In this document: positions 51,531-61,133 of the stretch, piece by piece
How positions within the stretch are numbered: position 1 is the stretch's first letter
Layout: each line of letters begins with the position of its first letter
Assembly: GCF_900162695.1 (NCBI RefSeq)
Contig: NZ_FUIH01000007.1
Coordinates: forward strand, 1,674,001 to 1,738,000
Origin: Virgibacillus siamensis
GTDB taxonomy: Bacteria > Bacillota > Bacilli > Bacillales > Amphibacillaceae
Direction of reading: 5' to 3'
DNA length: 64,000 nucleotides
The notes under the pieces: model-generated
Databases searched by the model: none
The model's input: only the letters and a program-made list of their open reading frames with translations
What the model was told of the DNA's origin: nothing
Position numbers and translations under genes: made by a program

Positions 51531-54500
51531 TTATTCCTCCTGTACTTCACGGTGCACCTCATTCAGCACAACGTTTTCATTACCAAAATGATTGCGGAAT
51601 AATCGTAAACACCCATCGGTTGACTGGATTGAGTATGCCATACTGAGTTTGTATGTTTGTTTCGATTGCGGATTGTACACGATAATCGGAATATTTCCCC
51701 TGTACTTGGAAGCTATATGTTTTATAACTTTGAAAGCTTTCTCACTGTCTTGTCCGGTTAATTTTATAAATAACCGTCTCGTTTGATCGGGTTCCCATGC
51801 TTCTTTTTGAAAAACATCCAAGTTGGACATCAGCCACTGAATTTTATTATTTCTAGCTTCAATTTTGCCTGAAAGAGTAATGATTTTTTCTTCTGAAAGC
51901 CAAGGATTAACTTCCCTGTACACATCCGGAAATATAACCCCTTCCATCTCACCTGTTTCATCACCAACCGTAACAAAAGCCATCGATTCCCCGCGTTTGG
52001 TGCGGATAACCTTTATTGACTGAATAATTCCGGCGCTCTTTATATTCTTCCGTCCAATCATCTGCTGTGCTTCTTTCATTGAGACATAGTTGTTCATGCT
52101 CAATATTTCTCTGAACTTTTTTAACGGATGACTGGAGATGTATATTCCCAGCAATCCTTTTTCATCCGTCAGCTTTTTCATCTGACTAAAATCTTCCATT
52201 TCTATATAGGACCCTTCCAGATCAAGACCATCCTGAAACAGACTGGATTGGTCCGTAAATTCCTTAAATAACTCTCCTTGTTCCAGTGCCCTGTCAATAG
52301 AAGCCAATAGACTTGCGCGATTGTTATAAATCTGATCAAATGCTCCAGCCATAATAATTGTCTCTAATGCTGATCGGTTAACTGTTTTTAACGAAACCCG
52401 CAGGCACAAATCAAATAAACTTTTGAAAGGACCGTCCTTTCGTGCGCGTATTAATTCCTTTACAACATTGTTGCCAATCCCTTTTATGGATAATAACCCC
52501 ATACGAATACCTTCAGCCTCAACTGAATATTTGCCGAAACTTTTATTAATGGAAGGCGGGAGTAACTGAATGCCCATTTCTCTTAACTCTGTCATGTACA
52601 AATGGAGTTTATCTTGCTGGTTTCCGGCAGAGCTTAGCAATTCGGCGAAAAAAGCCCTTGGATAATGCGCCTTCAAATATGCCAGCTGGTACGAAATTTT
52701 ACTATAGGCAACAGCGTGACTACGGTTAAAGCCATAGTTTGAAAACTTAACAATCCACTGAAAAATCTCTTCAGCAACCTGAACACTGTAACCCTTGTCG
52801 CTGCAGCCCACAATGAATTTCTCCTTCAGTTCATCCATCATCTGCTGCTGTTTTTTACTGACCGCCCTGCGCAATATATCTGCTTCACCCAACGTGAATC
52901 CTGCCAGTTTATTAGCAATCTGCATAATTTGCTCTTGATAGACAAGAACCCCATATGTTTTTCCTAAAATAGATTCAAGATCCGGATGTGGGTACGTAAC
53001 CGCTGCATTTCCATGTTTCCGTTCGATATATTCCGGAATATGTTCCATAGGTCCCGGCCGGTACAATGCGTTCACTGCAACAATATCTTCAAATCGGGTA
53101 GGCTCCAGATTTCTCAGAACACGTTTCATCCCTTGGGATTCAAGCTGGAATATTCCATTCGTCTTTCCTTCCTGTAACAGGTTATAAGCAGCTTCATCAT
53201 TATCAGGAATATCTTGAAGGCCGATTGTTTTTTTCATCTGATACGCAATCGTTTTTAATATACGTTCAAGCAGTGTCAGATTACGAAGACCGAGAAAATC
53301 CATCTTCAGTAGTCCAATGGATTCGAGATCATTCATGGAAAACTGGGTCAAATTCGTCTCAGCAGCGCCTTCAGTCAATGGAACGTCCCCGACAAGCGGT
53401 TTATCACTGATAACCACTCCAGCCGCGTGGGTTGAAATATGCCTTGGCAACCCTTCCAGCTTCGCAGCTACCTTCAACAACGCCTTCAATTTCCTGGATT
53501 GTTGAACGTATTCCTGTAATTCCCGCGAATCCTTCACAAGTTCCACAATCGATTTTCTTGACTGTGAAGGAATATCCTTCAGTAAATAATGAGCCTCCTG
53601 CTGTTCAATTCCCATCGTTTTGATAAGCTCCCTGATTAACGATCTGGCTGCAAAAGTCCCAAAGGTAATAATTTGTGCAACGTTTGCATCTCCATATTTT
53701 TCACGGACATATGCAATGACCTCATCTCTTCGATGATCCGAAAAATCCACATCAATATCAGGCATGGTAATACGTTCCGGATTCAGAAAACGTTCAAATA
53801 ACAATTCGTACTGGATTGGATCCACTTCTGTGATGCCAAGAACATATGCCACAAGAGAACCGGCAGCAGACCCTCGTCCCGGACCGACCATAATGTGTTG
53901 TTCTTTCGCGTATGCAATAAAGTCCCAGACAATCAAAAAATAATCACTGAATCCCATAGACTTAATAATCTTCAATTCATATGTAAGACGATTTTCAATC
54001 TCATCTGTTACCACATTATATTTTTTATGCAAATTTCCTCTGCAAATATCAGTCAGATATGTATGTGCATCCTGATGAGCCGGAACCGGATATGCCGGAA
54101 GGGTTTTATGTTCAAAATCAAATGAAACATTACATTTCTTTTTGATTTCGGCAGTTGTTTTAAGGACATTTGGCCAATCCGCAAAAACCTGCATCATTTC
54201 ACTCTCAGAACGAAGATGATGCTGCTGTATTTCGGGTTCCGGGTTTCGGAGCATCCAGCCTTTTCCGTTTTTCATAGCCTGAAGACAATCAAATGCCACG
54301 CTGTCTTTCTCATCCAAGTACCAAACATTGTTAACAGCTGTAACCTGAATACCGTACCCCTTGTGAAACACCTGTAATGATGTATTAACTTTTCGGTCTC
54401 TTTCCAGTCCATGATCCTGGACCCCAATATAAAAGTCATCGAATGCGAACATCCCCCATTCTGACTCCAGGTAATCATTCACTTCATCATGCGTAAGATT

Positions 54501-54905
54501 TTGCAATAAATCTGACAGATGTTTATTTGTTGCAGGCAGGATACAGATTAGTCCGGATACATGAGGAGCTAGTGCTGATGTTTCCATGCTTTTTATATCA
54601 GTCAAATTGATCAGCGTGCTGATCTGCATCAGATTTTTGTAACCATGGTTATTCTTGGCAAGCAGTATACATTCCGAAATGCTGCCTGTTGATTCTTTAA
54701 CATTTATGGTCATTCCAATAATAGGTTTTATGCCGGTTTTCAAACATGCTTTATAAAATTGGACAGCACCATATAAAACATGATCATCTGTCAGCGCCAC
54801 TGAATCCATTCCCAGTTTTTTCACTTGTTCCGCAAGCCGCTCAACTGTAATCGTACTGTTCATTATGCTGTAGCCGCTATGTACTTGTAAATGTGTAAAA
54901 GACAT
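51531..54905 (-). CDS. dnaE: DNA polymerase III alpha subunit DnaE
   Basis: A 1124-residue DnaE (B. subtilis 1115), the second replicative C-family polymerase of Firmicutes, which extends RNA primers before handing over to PolC. The PHP domain is N-terminal (THLQVHSGYSIMNSTIT, VALTDDHVLYG). The palm has GPGRGSAAGSLVAYVLGIT and the catalytic acids in PDIDVDFSDHRRDEVI. Helix-hairpin-helix and OB-fold regions lie in the last third (GLLSIKGIGNNVV, KNIKSAGIIQSIKVI). ATG at 54905 was chosen; TTG at 54911 is closer to the AAAGAGG ribosome site and remains possible. Confidence 0.96.
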   Translation of the reverse strand: MSFTHLQVHSGYSIMNSTITVERLAEQVKKLGMDSVALTDDHVLYGAVQFYKACLKTGIKPIIGMTINVKESTGSISECILLAKNNHGYKNLMQISTLINLTDIKSMETSALAPHVSGLICILPATNKHLSDLLQNLTHDEVNDYLESEWGMFAFDDFYIGVQDHGLERDRKVNTSLQVFHKGYGIQVTAVNNVWYLDEKDSVAFDCLQAMKNGKGWMLRNPEPEIQQHHLRSESEMMQVFADWPNVLKTTAEIKKKCNVSFDFEHKTLPAYPVPAHQDAHTYLTDICRGNLHKKYNVVTDEIENRLTYELKIIKSMGFSDYFLIVWDFIAYAKEQHIMVGPGRGSAAGSLVAYVLGITEVDPIQYELLFERFLNPERITMPDIDVDFSDHRRDEVIAYVREKYGDANVAQIITFGTFAARSLIRELIKTMGIEQQEAHYLLKDIPSQSRKSIVELVKDSRELQEYVQQSRKLKALLKVAAKLEGLPRHISTHAAGVVISDKPLVGDVPLTEGAAETNLTQFSMNDLESIGLLKMDFLGLRNLTLLERILKTIAYQMKKTIGLQDIPDNDEAAYNLLQEGKTNGIFQLESQGMKRVLRNLEPTRFEDIVAVNALYRPGPMEHIPEYIERKHGNAAVTYPHPDLESILGKTYGVLVYQEQIMQIANKLAGFTLGEADILRRAVSKKQQQMMDELKEKFIVGCSDKGYSVQVAEEIFQWIVKFSNYGFNRSHAVAYSKISYQLAYLKAHYPRAFFAELLSSAGNQQDKLHLYMTELREMGIQLLPPSINKSFGKYSVEAEGIRMGLLSIKGIGNNVVKELIRARKDGPFKSLFDLCLRVSLKTVNRSALETIIMAGAFDQIYNNRASLLASIDRALEQGELFKEFTDQSSLFQDGLDLEGSYIEMEDFSQMKKLTDEKGLLGIYISSHPLKKFREILSMNNYVSMKEAQQMIGRKNIKSAGIIQSIKVIRTKRGESMAFVTVGDETGEMEGVIFPDVYREVNPWLSEEKIITLSGKIEARNNKIQWLMSNLDVFQKEAWEPDQTRRLFIKLTGQDSEKAFKVIKHIASKYRGNIPIIVYNPQSKQTYKLSMAYSIQSTDGCLRLFRNHFGNENVVLNEVHREVQEE

Positions 54906-54991
54906 ATGCAATCCAACCTCTTTCTGCTCCTATTATAGCCTATATGGAAACAACTGCATAAAATCCTGATTATGACTTGCCGCGCATCGTA

Positions 54992-55020
54992 ACATATCCT
55001 GTCCAAGTTCCTCATACAAT
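54992..55020 (+). promoter_or_regulatory. Sigma-E-like promoter of ytrHI
   Basis: ACATATC (54992-54998), 14 bp, CATACAAT (55013-55020). The -10 is exactly the mother-cell sigma-E consensus and the -35 is close to it. It lies 29 bp before the ytrH start. Confidence 0.75.
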
Positions 55021-55049
55021 GATATCAGCAATAATAAGGAGCGGTAAAA

Positions 55050-55382
55050 ATGGAAGAAAGATTTGTCGTACAATTCATTCATTGCTTTTTTATAGCTTTT
55101 GGAGTAATTATAGGCGGTGCCATTATTGGAAGCATTGGATCTTTTGCAACAGGGGATGCACCGTTCACATCAATGAACCGAATCGCAAAGAGCCTGCGCA
55201 TTTGGGCAATCGTTGCAGCAATCGGCGGAACGTTTGACGCAATCGCTAATTTTGAAAGAGGAATCTATGACGGGTCTACACTGGACATGTTTAAACAAAT
55301 CATGCTTATCTTATCAGCAATGGGAGGCGTTAAAACAGCAATGGTATTACTTGGCTGGCTGATCCAGGAGGATATCGGGTAA
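55050..55382 (+). CDS. ytrH: Sporulation membrane protein YtrH
   Basis: A 110-residue protein of the YtrH family (B. subtilis about 113), made in the mother cell under sigma-E. Three hydrophobic segments are seen at about 8-30, 50-66 and 83-104, with conserved GVIIGGAIIGSIGSFATGDAPFTSMNRIAKSLRIWAIVAAIGGTFD. It helps spore formation in B. subtilis, but its activity is unknown. AAGGAG precedes the ATG, and the stop overlaps the ytrI start as TAATG. Confidence 0.93.
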   Translation: MEERFVVQFIHCFFIAFGVIIGGAIIGSIGSFATGDAPFTSMNRIAKSLRIWAIVAAIGGTFDAIANFERGIYDGSTLDMFKQIMLILSAMGGVKTAMVLLGWLIQEDIG

Positions 55383-55885
55383 TGCATATTCCGCCATATT
55401 ATAAAAAACCGTCGTGGCAGCGTTTTTTCGCGGGAGCTTTTTTTGGGGCATGTATTGCCTATTTTATATTTGTCTATATGCACGGATTCATGTATGAACA
55501 ACTTTTGGGAGAAAATAAAGATTTACAATCACAGGTGGCTGAACTAAAAAAACAAAATGAAGCACTGCTTCAGGACAATCAGGATTTAAATGAAAAAACA
55601 GAGGAACCATTAACGGTCAATTCCATCGAAATTACAATAACCAACCAAGATGAACTGCGTCTTGATAAATTAATTATACACGATCTTGAAGAATTGATGA
55701 AGGAAGAAATCGACCATATTATCGGTAAAGATGTTTCCATCATTGATGAAAGTGCCCAGCTTCTGATTTCATCCTTGGAAAACAAAGAGTATACAGTAGA
55801 TGATTTCAACTATGGATTTACGATCAAAAAACTAACAATCAGTAAAACATTGAAAATAACTGCGGAGGCAGAACTTGCTGATTAA
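55382..55885 (+). CDS. ytrI: Sporulation membrane protein YtrI
   Basis: A 167-residue protein with one N-terminal membrane helix (about 17-37, FFGACIAYFIFVYMHGFMY), followed by a coiled coil of about 35 residues (LLGENKDLQSQVAELKKQNEALLQDNQDLNEKTEE) and a C-terminal alpha/beta domain ending in TLKITAEAELAD. This matches YtrI, the partner of YtrH in the same sigma-E operon. Most of the protein should lie outside the mother-cell membrane, facing the intermembrane space. Translation is coupled to ytrH. Confidence 0.92.
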   Translation: MHIPPYYKKPSWQRFFAGAFFGACIAYFIFVYMHGFMYEQLLGENKDLQSQVAELKKQNEALLQDNQDLNEKTEEPLTVNSIEITITNQDELRLDKLIIHDLEELMKEEIDHIIGKDVSIIDESAQLLISSLENKEYTVDDFNYGFTIKKLTISKTLKITAEAELAD

Positions 55886-56011
55886 TGTGAACATTTCATG
55901 AATATCGTCAAAACATTGTGGTAATGTTGATAAATTTATATATACTTAATTATAAAGAACAATTTAACAGATACTTTCATAAGATGAACTGGATTGAAAG
56001 GAGCTGGTCTA

Positions 56012-56209
56012 ATGCAAATTATTAATAAGCAACGAATCCGCGATGAAAAAATCGCACAATTACTTAGTGGAAGAACCGCTTATGCTGAAAGCCAGGAAAT
56101 GATTCGACTGGTTACACGCTCTATCGAACGAAATAACATACATGTGCATTTGGACAAAACAAATATGGGCTGCTGGTTTATTCCACTGGATGGAAAACAC
56201 AGCAGTTGA
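56012..56209 (+). CDS. Small conserved protein of unknown function
   Basis: A 65-residue soluble protein, MQIINKQRIRDEKIAQLLSG and on, with a basic, helical N-terminal half and a C-terminus containing HVHLDKTNMGCWFIPLDG. No family function is known to me. AAAGGAG stands 8 bases before the ATG at 56012, and a clean terminator follows, so it is a convincing single-gene unit. It lies between ytrI and nrnA, where B. subtilis also has a small ORF. Confidence 0.75.
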   Translation: MQIINKQRIRDEKIAQLLSGRTAYAESQEMIRLVTRSIERNNIHVHLDKTNMGCWFIPLDGKHSS

Positions 56210-56218
56210 AAAACAAAT

Positions 56219-56251
56219 GCTAATTTCCGGGATTGGAAATTAGCATTGTTT
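56219..56251 (+). terminator. Terminator of the small ORF
   Basis: GCTAATTTCC, loop, GGAAATTAGC, then ATTGTTTT. It is a perfect 10-bp stem, 10 bp after the stop. Confidence 0.85.
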
Positions 56252-56285
56252 TAAAAAGAAAATTGCTATGTAATAGTTTTTAGTC

Positions 56286-57233
56286 TTAGCCGTTATACTG
56301 AAGACATGCTTTTTCCAGATCCGCCACGACTTCATCTGTATCATCCCATGTTTTTACAGATGCTCCAGCAGCCATTGGATGTCCGCCTCCATTATACTTA
56401 GCAGCAATATCGTTCACGACAGGACCTTTCGAACGCAATCGCACACGAATCTGATCTTCCTCCTCAATAAAAAATACCCATGCTTTAATACCTTCAATAT
56501 CCCCCAGTACTCCAATAAGCTGGCCGGAATCAGCAGCGCTAACATTAAATTCCGCCAATTTGTCACAGGTTAGCCGTATGGAACTCATTCCTGAAGTTGA
56601 AAGTTGGAAGTGTTGCAAAATATAGCCGCGCAAACGAGCAATATGATCCTTTATATTATAAATTCCATCATAAAGACGCGGCCGATCAAAATCATAGGCA
56701 ACAAGTTCAGCCGCATGCTGAAAGGTCTTCTGCGATGTGGATGGAAATAAAAATCTTCCGGTATCTCCAACAATACCTGCATAAAGGAGCATCGCTACCC
56801 TGTTGTTCATCTGAAACCCATCATGCTTAGCATATTCGTACAAATCACAAATCATTTCACTCGTAGAACTTGCTGATGTATCAACCCATATTAGATCACC
56901 ATACATATCGACATTTGGATGATGATCAATCTTGATAAGTTCGGCTCCCAAATCGTATCTCCGGTCACATATTCGGGCAGCATTTGCTGTATCACAAACA
57001 ATCACCAGCGCATTTTCATACATATCGTCAGAAATATCATCCATTCTTGCCAAAAAGTTCAATGATGGGTCTTCTTCCCCGACAATGAAAACTTGTTTAT
57101 CCGGGAATGAACCAATAATCATTTCCTTCAGGCCGGCCTGAGAACCATACGCATCAGGATCTGGCCGGACGTGACGATGAATGATGATCGTATCATAATT
57201 CTTGATTTTAGATATTATTTTTTCCAGTTTCAT
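56286..57233 (-). CDS. nrnA: Bifunctional oligoribonuclease/pAp phosphatase NrnA
   Basis: A 315-residue DHH/DHHA1 phosphoesterase (B. subtilis NrnA 313). It degrades short RNAs and converts pAp to AMP. Motifs: HVRPDPDAYGSQAGLKEMI (motif I), VIVCDTANAARICD (motif II), KIDHHPNVD (DHH, motif III), YAGIVGDTGRFLFPSTS (motif IV), and in DHHA1 the RNA-binding NGGGHPMAAGASV. All metal ligands are intact. The ribosome site is AGGAGC. It is convergent with the small upstream ORF. Confidence 0.96.
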   Translation of the reverse strand: MKLEKIISKIKNYDTIIIHRHVRPDPDAYGSQAGLKEMIIGSFPDKQVFIVGEEDPSLNFLARMDDISDDMYENALVIVCDTANAARICDRRYDLGAELIKIDHHPNVDMYGDLIWVDTSASSTSEMICDLYEYAKHDGFQMNNRVAMLLYAGIVGDTGRFLFPSTSQKTFQHAAELVAYDFDRPRLYDGIYNIKDHIARLRGYILQHFQLSTSGMSSIRLTCDKLAEFNVSAADSGQLIGVLGDIEGIKAWVFFIEEEDQIRVRLRSKGPVVNDIAAKYNGGGHPMAAGASVKTWDDTDEVVADLEKACLQYNG

Positions 57234-57341
57234 TTGTTTGCTCCTAACTTTGTCACAAAATTTATAGATTCACCGTCTGGCAAATTAACCGTAAACAAGC
57301 TACAATAGAACCATATTGACTTAAATACAGGAGTAGATGAC

Positions 57342-57635
57342 ATGATTATTTTTCCAATCCTGATTACGTTGTCAGCAGTGTTCTGGATTTACTACAAGGT
57401 GGCAATCCTGAAGACACATGACGGATTGAAACAACGATATTTCAATGCAAAATCACGTCTTTGTCTCGGGGGCTTTCTTATTTTCTTTGCGATTAATGAG
57501 TATCTGTTTTATCAAACGCAAATAGCTTTACTTATTGGAATAGTATTTTTGATTATTGGCGTTATGCAATTGAATCGAGGACTGAAGGAAACCAAACATT
57601 ACCGCAATGAATGGAAACGATTGAACCAGGCATAA
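57342..57635 (+). CDS. ytpI: YtpI family membrane protein
   Basis: A 97-residue protein of the YtpI family (B. subtilis 100), with three hydrophobic segments at about 2-20, 44-60 and 63-80. The motif FNAKSRLCLGGFLIFFAINEYLFYQTQIALLIGIVFLIIGVMQLNRGLKETKHYRNE is typical. Function is unknown. CAGGAG stands before the ATG, and a perfect terminator follows. It has the same neighbours (nrnA, ytoI) as in B. subtilis. Confidence 0.88.
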   Translation: MIIFPILITLSAVFWIYYKVAILKTHDGLKQRYFNAKSRLCLGGFLIFFAINEYLFYQTQIALLIGIVFLIIGVMQLNRGLKETKHYRNEWKRLNQA

Positions 57636-57664
57636 AGCTGACCATAAACAGGTCAGCTTTTTTT
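57634..57664. terminator. Terminator between ytpI and ytoI
   Basis: AAAGCTGACC, 7-base loop, GGTCAGCTTTTTTT. It is a perfect 10-bp stem and can act for both convergent genes. Confidence 0.92.
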
Positions 57665-58970
57665 AACGATCAATTAATTGAGCCATCAAAAGACCCTTTC
57701 CAACCATTTTTCTGCCGTTGTACACTTCAATATCAATTTTAGCGTAAATCCTGCCTGCCTCCATTAGTGTCGGCTTAATTAACAAAATGCTTTCAATTGG
57801 TACAGGCTTCAAAAAGTACACCGTTAAACTTTCCACAACCAGCTCACCTTTTTTATGATGTAGCAATAGTCTGCTGCTGGCTTCGGTCATCAGCGCAGTA
57901 AAGACACCATTTGAAAGAGTTCCCAATTGATTGGTCATCTGCGGCATAACCTGTACTTGAAAGCTCGTCCCATCATTTCCGGCTGGCTGCAGATTGCGCG
58001 AAACGATATCTTCTATCGTTTCCCCGACCTGTGGTTGTCGCTGAACTTGCTGTAATGCCTTCAGCACATCCTGCCGGGATACAATTCCCTGCAGTTTCTG
58101 CGATGGGTTAACAACGGGAACAACCTCAATTCCCTCCCATACCATCATATGGGCAACGTATGCAAGCGACGTCTTTTCCTGCACCATAATTGGATTTTTC
58201 GTCATTACTTTTTCAACCGGTAATGAGACATCTTTGCCAATTATATCTTTTGAAGTAACCATCCCCATTACCCGTTCTTTTTCATCAACAACCGGAAATC
58301 TGGTATGTTTCGATTGGTCATTCAATTCATACCAGCGCTGCAGATGGTCCTTGGTGTATAAATAAAAAGATTTATCATATGGAGTATAAATATCTCCAAC
58401 AAATACAATTTCCTTTTTGATTAACTGGTCATAAATAGCCCGGTTAATCATCGCTGCAACAGTAAAAGTATCGTAACTGGTGGACATTAAAGGCAGCTGT
58501 TTTTCATCAGCAAGCTGTTTAATTTCATCGGTTGTATCAAAACCACCCGTAATCAAAACAGCTGCACCTTCACTTAATGCAAGTTGATGCGCTTTCACAC
58601 GATTACCGACAATAAGAAGTGAACCTGCCTCCGTATAGCGCATCATCGCATCAAGCTGCATTGCACCAATAACAAATTTATTCAATGTCTTGTGAAGTCC
58701 TTTACGTCCGCCAAGTACTTGTCCATCAACAATATTGATAACCTCGGCAAATGTGAGACGCTCAAAATTTTCTTTTTTCTTACGTTCAATCCGAATTGTC
58801 CCGACACGTTCTATTGTACTGACAATTCCTTGGTTTTCAGCTTCCTTTATCGCCCGATAGGCTGTGCCTTCACTCACATTTAACGCTTTTGCAATCTGCC
58901 GGACCGAAATTTTATGGCCTATATCCAGCGTTAAAATATGCTGCAGAATCTGCTCATGTTTTGTTGCCAT
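57663..58970 (-). CDS. ytoI: CBS-domain/DRTGG regulator YtoI
   Basis: A 435-residue multidomain protein like B. subtilis YtoI (439). The N-terminal helix-turn-helix is at about 10-60 (HKISVRQIAKALNVSEGTAYRAIKEAENQGIV). The DRTGG domain is about 70-185. Two CBS domains follow at about 190-310 (ERVMGMVTSKDIIGKDV, SQKLQGIVSRQDVLKALQQ), which bind adenosyl nucleotides in relatives. A hotdog thioesterase-like domain occupies about 325-435 (GVFTALMTEASSRLLLHHKKGELVVESLTVYFLKPV). It is probably a nucleotide-sensing regulator; target and ligand are unknown. Confidence 0.9.
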   Translation of the reverse strand: MATKHEQILQHILTLDIGHKISVRQIAKALNVSEGTAYRAIKEAENQGIVSTIERVGTIRIERKKKENFERLTFAEVINIVDGQVLGGRKGLHKTLNKFVIGAMQLDAMMRYTEAGSLLIVGNRVKAHQLALSEGAAVLITGGFDTTDEIKQLADEKQLPLMSTSYDTFTVAAMINRAIYDQLIKKEIVFVGDIYTPYDKSFYLYTKDHLQRWYELNDQSKHTRFPVVDEKERVMGMVTSKDIIGKDVSLPVEKVMTKNPIMVQEKTSLAYVAHMMVWEGIEVVPVVNPSQKLQGIVSRQDVLKALQQVQRQPQVGETIEDIVSRNLQPAGNDGTSFQVQVMPQMTNQLGTLSNGVFTALMTEASSRLLLHHKKGELVVESLTVYFLKPVPIESILLIKPTLMEAGRIYAKIDIEVYNGRKMVGKGLLMAQLIDR

Positions 58971-59048
58971 TTCCGCTCACCGACTTTCAACTGTACTAGT
59001 CATTTATTTATATTTAATTATACAGTTGATAAGCATAAACCTCAATGA

Positions 59049-59270
59049 TTAAGCGTTTTGCCGCCGCTGTGCTTTTTGCTGTTCCATAACCGGCGGGCTG
59101 GTCATTTGCAATAGAGTTGCTAAATTTGAGCCGACCGTAAGAAGCAGAAAAATCAGCCATACTCCCCAAAAGACAGCCTCCAGCTGTGTTACAGCACCTG
59201 GTATTAAAGGCCAAGCAAAATATAACAGAAATCCGGCAAGCAGTAATCGCAGTATAGCGTAATTGCGCAT
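59049..59270 (-). CDS. Small membrane protein of unknown function
   Basis: A 73-residue protein with two hydrophobic helices, about 5-24 (LRLLLAGFLLYFAWPLIPG) and 32-55 (EAVFWGVWLIFLLLTVGSNLATLL), and a hydrophilic tail. No known function. AAGGAGG stands 7 bases before the ATG, which makes it a convincing gene. It lies between the prepilin peptidase and ytoI genes in the same direction. Confidence 0.75.
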   Translation of the reverse strand: MRNYAILRLLLAGFLLYFAWPLIPGAVTQLEAVFWGVWLIFLLLTVGSNLATLLQMTSPPVMEQQKAQRRQNA

Positions 59271-59375
59271 GAATATGACCTCCTTTTATTGTTTGTCTAA
59301 CTGTTTTTTAACAGCCTTTTTAAACAATATGAAGCCACATTTGACATCATGACTGAAACACCGGTAATCAATTAA

Positions 59376-60128
59376 TTATACCAAATTAAAATACCAGTAT
59401 ATGATATCATCCCCGTAATAGTATGCCAGTAAAGCACCAACAATTATGTACGGTCCAAACGGTACTTCCTGCTTACGTCCCACAATCCTGAAAACCAGAA
59501 GCAACCCTCCGAATAGTGCTCCAATTAAAGTTGCAAGGAAAAATGAAAGTAATACTTTCTCCGTGCCAAGTACGATACCTAATAATCCGAAAAGCTTCAT
59601 ATCCCCTCCTCCCATTCCTCCTTTACTGACAACGATAATGACAGCGAGAAGGACAAGGGCTATAATTCCCCCGGCTATGGAATCCCACCATGGATCAAGT
59701 GGATTTATCATACGGAGAATGATAAAAACAGGTAAGAAAAAAAGCAAAATACGGTTTGGGATAAGCATATAATGAACATCCGAAACAAACAGAATCATCA
59801 GCATCGATACAAGGGTTAGCGCAATAATCAGTTCCACATTCAGTCCAATGTGAATGTAACTGAAAGAAAAGAAAAATCCTGTTGCCAACTCAACCACCGG
59901 ATAAATAAATGAAATTCGTTTCCCGCAATCACGGCATTTCCCCCGCAAAAAAATGAAGGAAAGAACGGGAATTAAATCGTACCATGAAAGGGATTGACCA
60001 CAGTTCGGACAATGCGATCTGTCATTCACGAAAGGTTCCCTTTTTGGTACTCTAAGTCCAGCCACATTAAAAAAAGAACCGAAAATAATACCCAGAACAA
60101 AGAAAAAAAGAATAAGTGCATTTTCCAT
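59376..60128 (-). CDS. Type IV prepilin peptidase (A24 family)
   Basis: A 250-residue polytopic aspartic peptidase and N-methyltransferase, related to ComC/PilD, which processes competence or pilus prepilins at the membrane. The N-terminal domain GSFFNVAGLRVP precedes a zinc-type cluster with Cys40, Cys43, Cys65 and Cys68 (HCPNCG, KCRDCGKR). The catalytic aspartates are in SDVHYMLIPNRI (about 116) and GGGDMKLFG (about 176). Seven to eight helices are visible. The ribosome site is AGGGG. In B. subtilis comC is elsewhere, so this placement differs. Confidence 0.9.
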   Translation of the reverse strand: MENALILFFFVLGIIFGSFFNVAGLRVPKREPFVNDRSHCPNCGQSLSWYDLIPVLSFIFLRGKCRDCGKRISFIYPVVELATGFFFSFSYIHIGLNVELIIALTLVSMLMILFVSDVHYMLIPNRILLFFLPVFIILRMINPLDPWWDSIAGGIIALVLLAVIIVVSKGGMGGGDMKLFGLLGIVLGTEKVLLSFFLATLIGALFGGLLLVFRIVGRKQEVPFGPYIIVGALLAYYYGDDIIYWYFNLV

Positions 60129-60190
60129 CTCGTATACCCCTAAACTGTTTTTTCTATATTATAGCATTTGTACAAGACTTTGGAATGAAT

Positions 60191-60221
60191 AAAAACGTGA
60201 ACTTTGATAGTTCACGTTTTT
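60191..60221. terminator. Bidirectional-looking terminator after ytkL
   Basis: AAAAACGTGAACT, loop TTGAT, AGTTCACGTTTTT. It is a perfect 13-bp stem between ytkL and the prepilin peptidase gene (both minus strand). Confidence 0.9.
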
Positions 60222-60293
60222 AAAGACTGATTGTTATTTAAGACATCATATGGGATTCACTGCAATGCTTACAAAAAAGCCTTACAGAAGTAT

Positions 60294-60974
60294 TTAGAGT
60301 TCTATAGAGTCGCCTATTTTCATGGCCAGTCCTTTACCGGTTTTAACTTTGGCTGCAAAATCGTCCGGATCCTGCTCAATAACCGGGAACGTGTTGTAAT
60401 GCATTGGCACTACAGTATTTGCCTTCACCCAGTCAGCCGCAACAAGCGCATCTTCCGGTCCCATCGTAAAGTTATCACCAATCGGCAGAAAAACAAGCTC
60501 AATATCATTCATGTCACCAATCAGTTTCAAATCACTGAACAATGCTGTATCCCCGGCATGGTAGATGGTTTTTCCTTCCACAGTCAACAATATTCCAGCT
60601 GGCATTCCGGTATAAATAATGGAACCATCTTCTTCCGTATAAGAGGATCCATGAAAGGCCTGTGTTAATTTAACCTTCCCGAAATCAAACTCGTGCGCCC
60701 CGCCAATGTGCATTGGGTGTGTATTCAAACCTTTTCCTCCAAAATAATTGGCAAGTTCATTCGGTGCAACAACCAATGCATCATTCCGTTTGGCAATATC
60801 AAACGTATCTCCAACGTGATCGTTGTGACCATGTGTCAAAAGAATCACATCTGCTTTGATGGAATCCGCATCCAAATCACACAGCTCATTTCCGGAAATG
60901 AATGGGTCAATTAAAATAGTATGATCAGCTGTTTCCACCCGTACTACTGATTGTCCATGATAAGATACTTTCAC
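60294..60974 (-). CDS. ytkL: Metal-dependent hydrolase (UPF0173), YtkL
   Basis: A 226-residue metallo-beta-lactamase-fold hydrolase, the same length as B. subtilis YtkL. The metal-binding motif is LTHGHNDHVGDTFD, with later ligands in IYHAGDTALFSDL and VPMHYNTFPV. The substrate is not known. The start is GTG at 60974, with GAAGGAGCGG upstream; no ATG is available. It stands between pspA and the prepilin peptidase gene. Confidence 0.92.
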   Translation of the reverse strand: MKVSYHGQSVVRVETADHTILIDPFISGNELCDLDADSIKADVILLTHGHNDHVGDTFDIAKRNDALVVAPNELANYFGGKGLNTHPMHIGGAHEFDFGKVKLTQAFHGSSYTEEDGSIIYTGMPAGILLTVEGKTIYHAGDTALFSDLKLIGDMNDIELVFLPIGDNFTMGPEDALVAADWVKANTVVPMHYNTFPVIEQDPDDFAAKVKTGKGLAMKIGDSIEL

Positions 60975-61133
60975 GTTATCCGCTCCTTCTGCAAAAATTA
61001 TTGCTTCATCTATTATATATTATATTCTACAAAAATCTTATATTTTCCTCTACCCGTTTCACGTTTTTTTCATTCATACTTCTATATAAAATGGAACAGA
61101 TACCTTTACATCGGCATCTGTTCAAAAACCATT

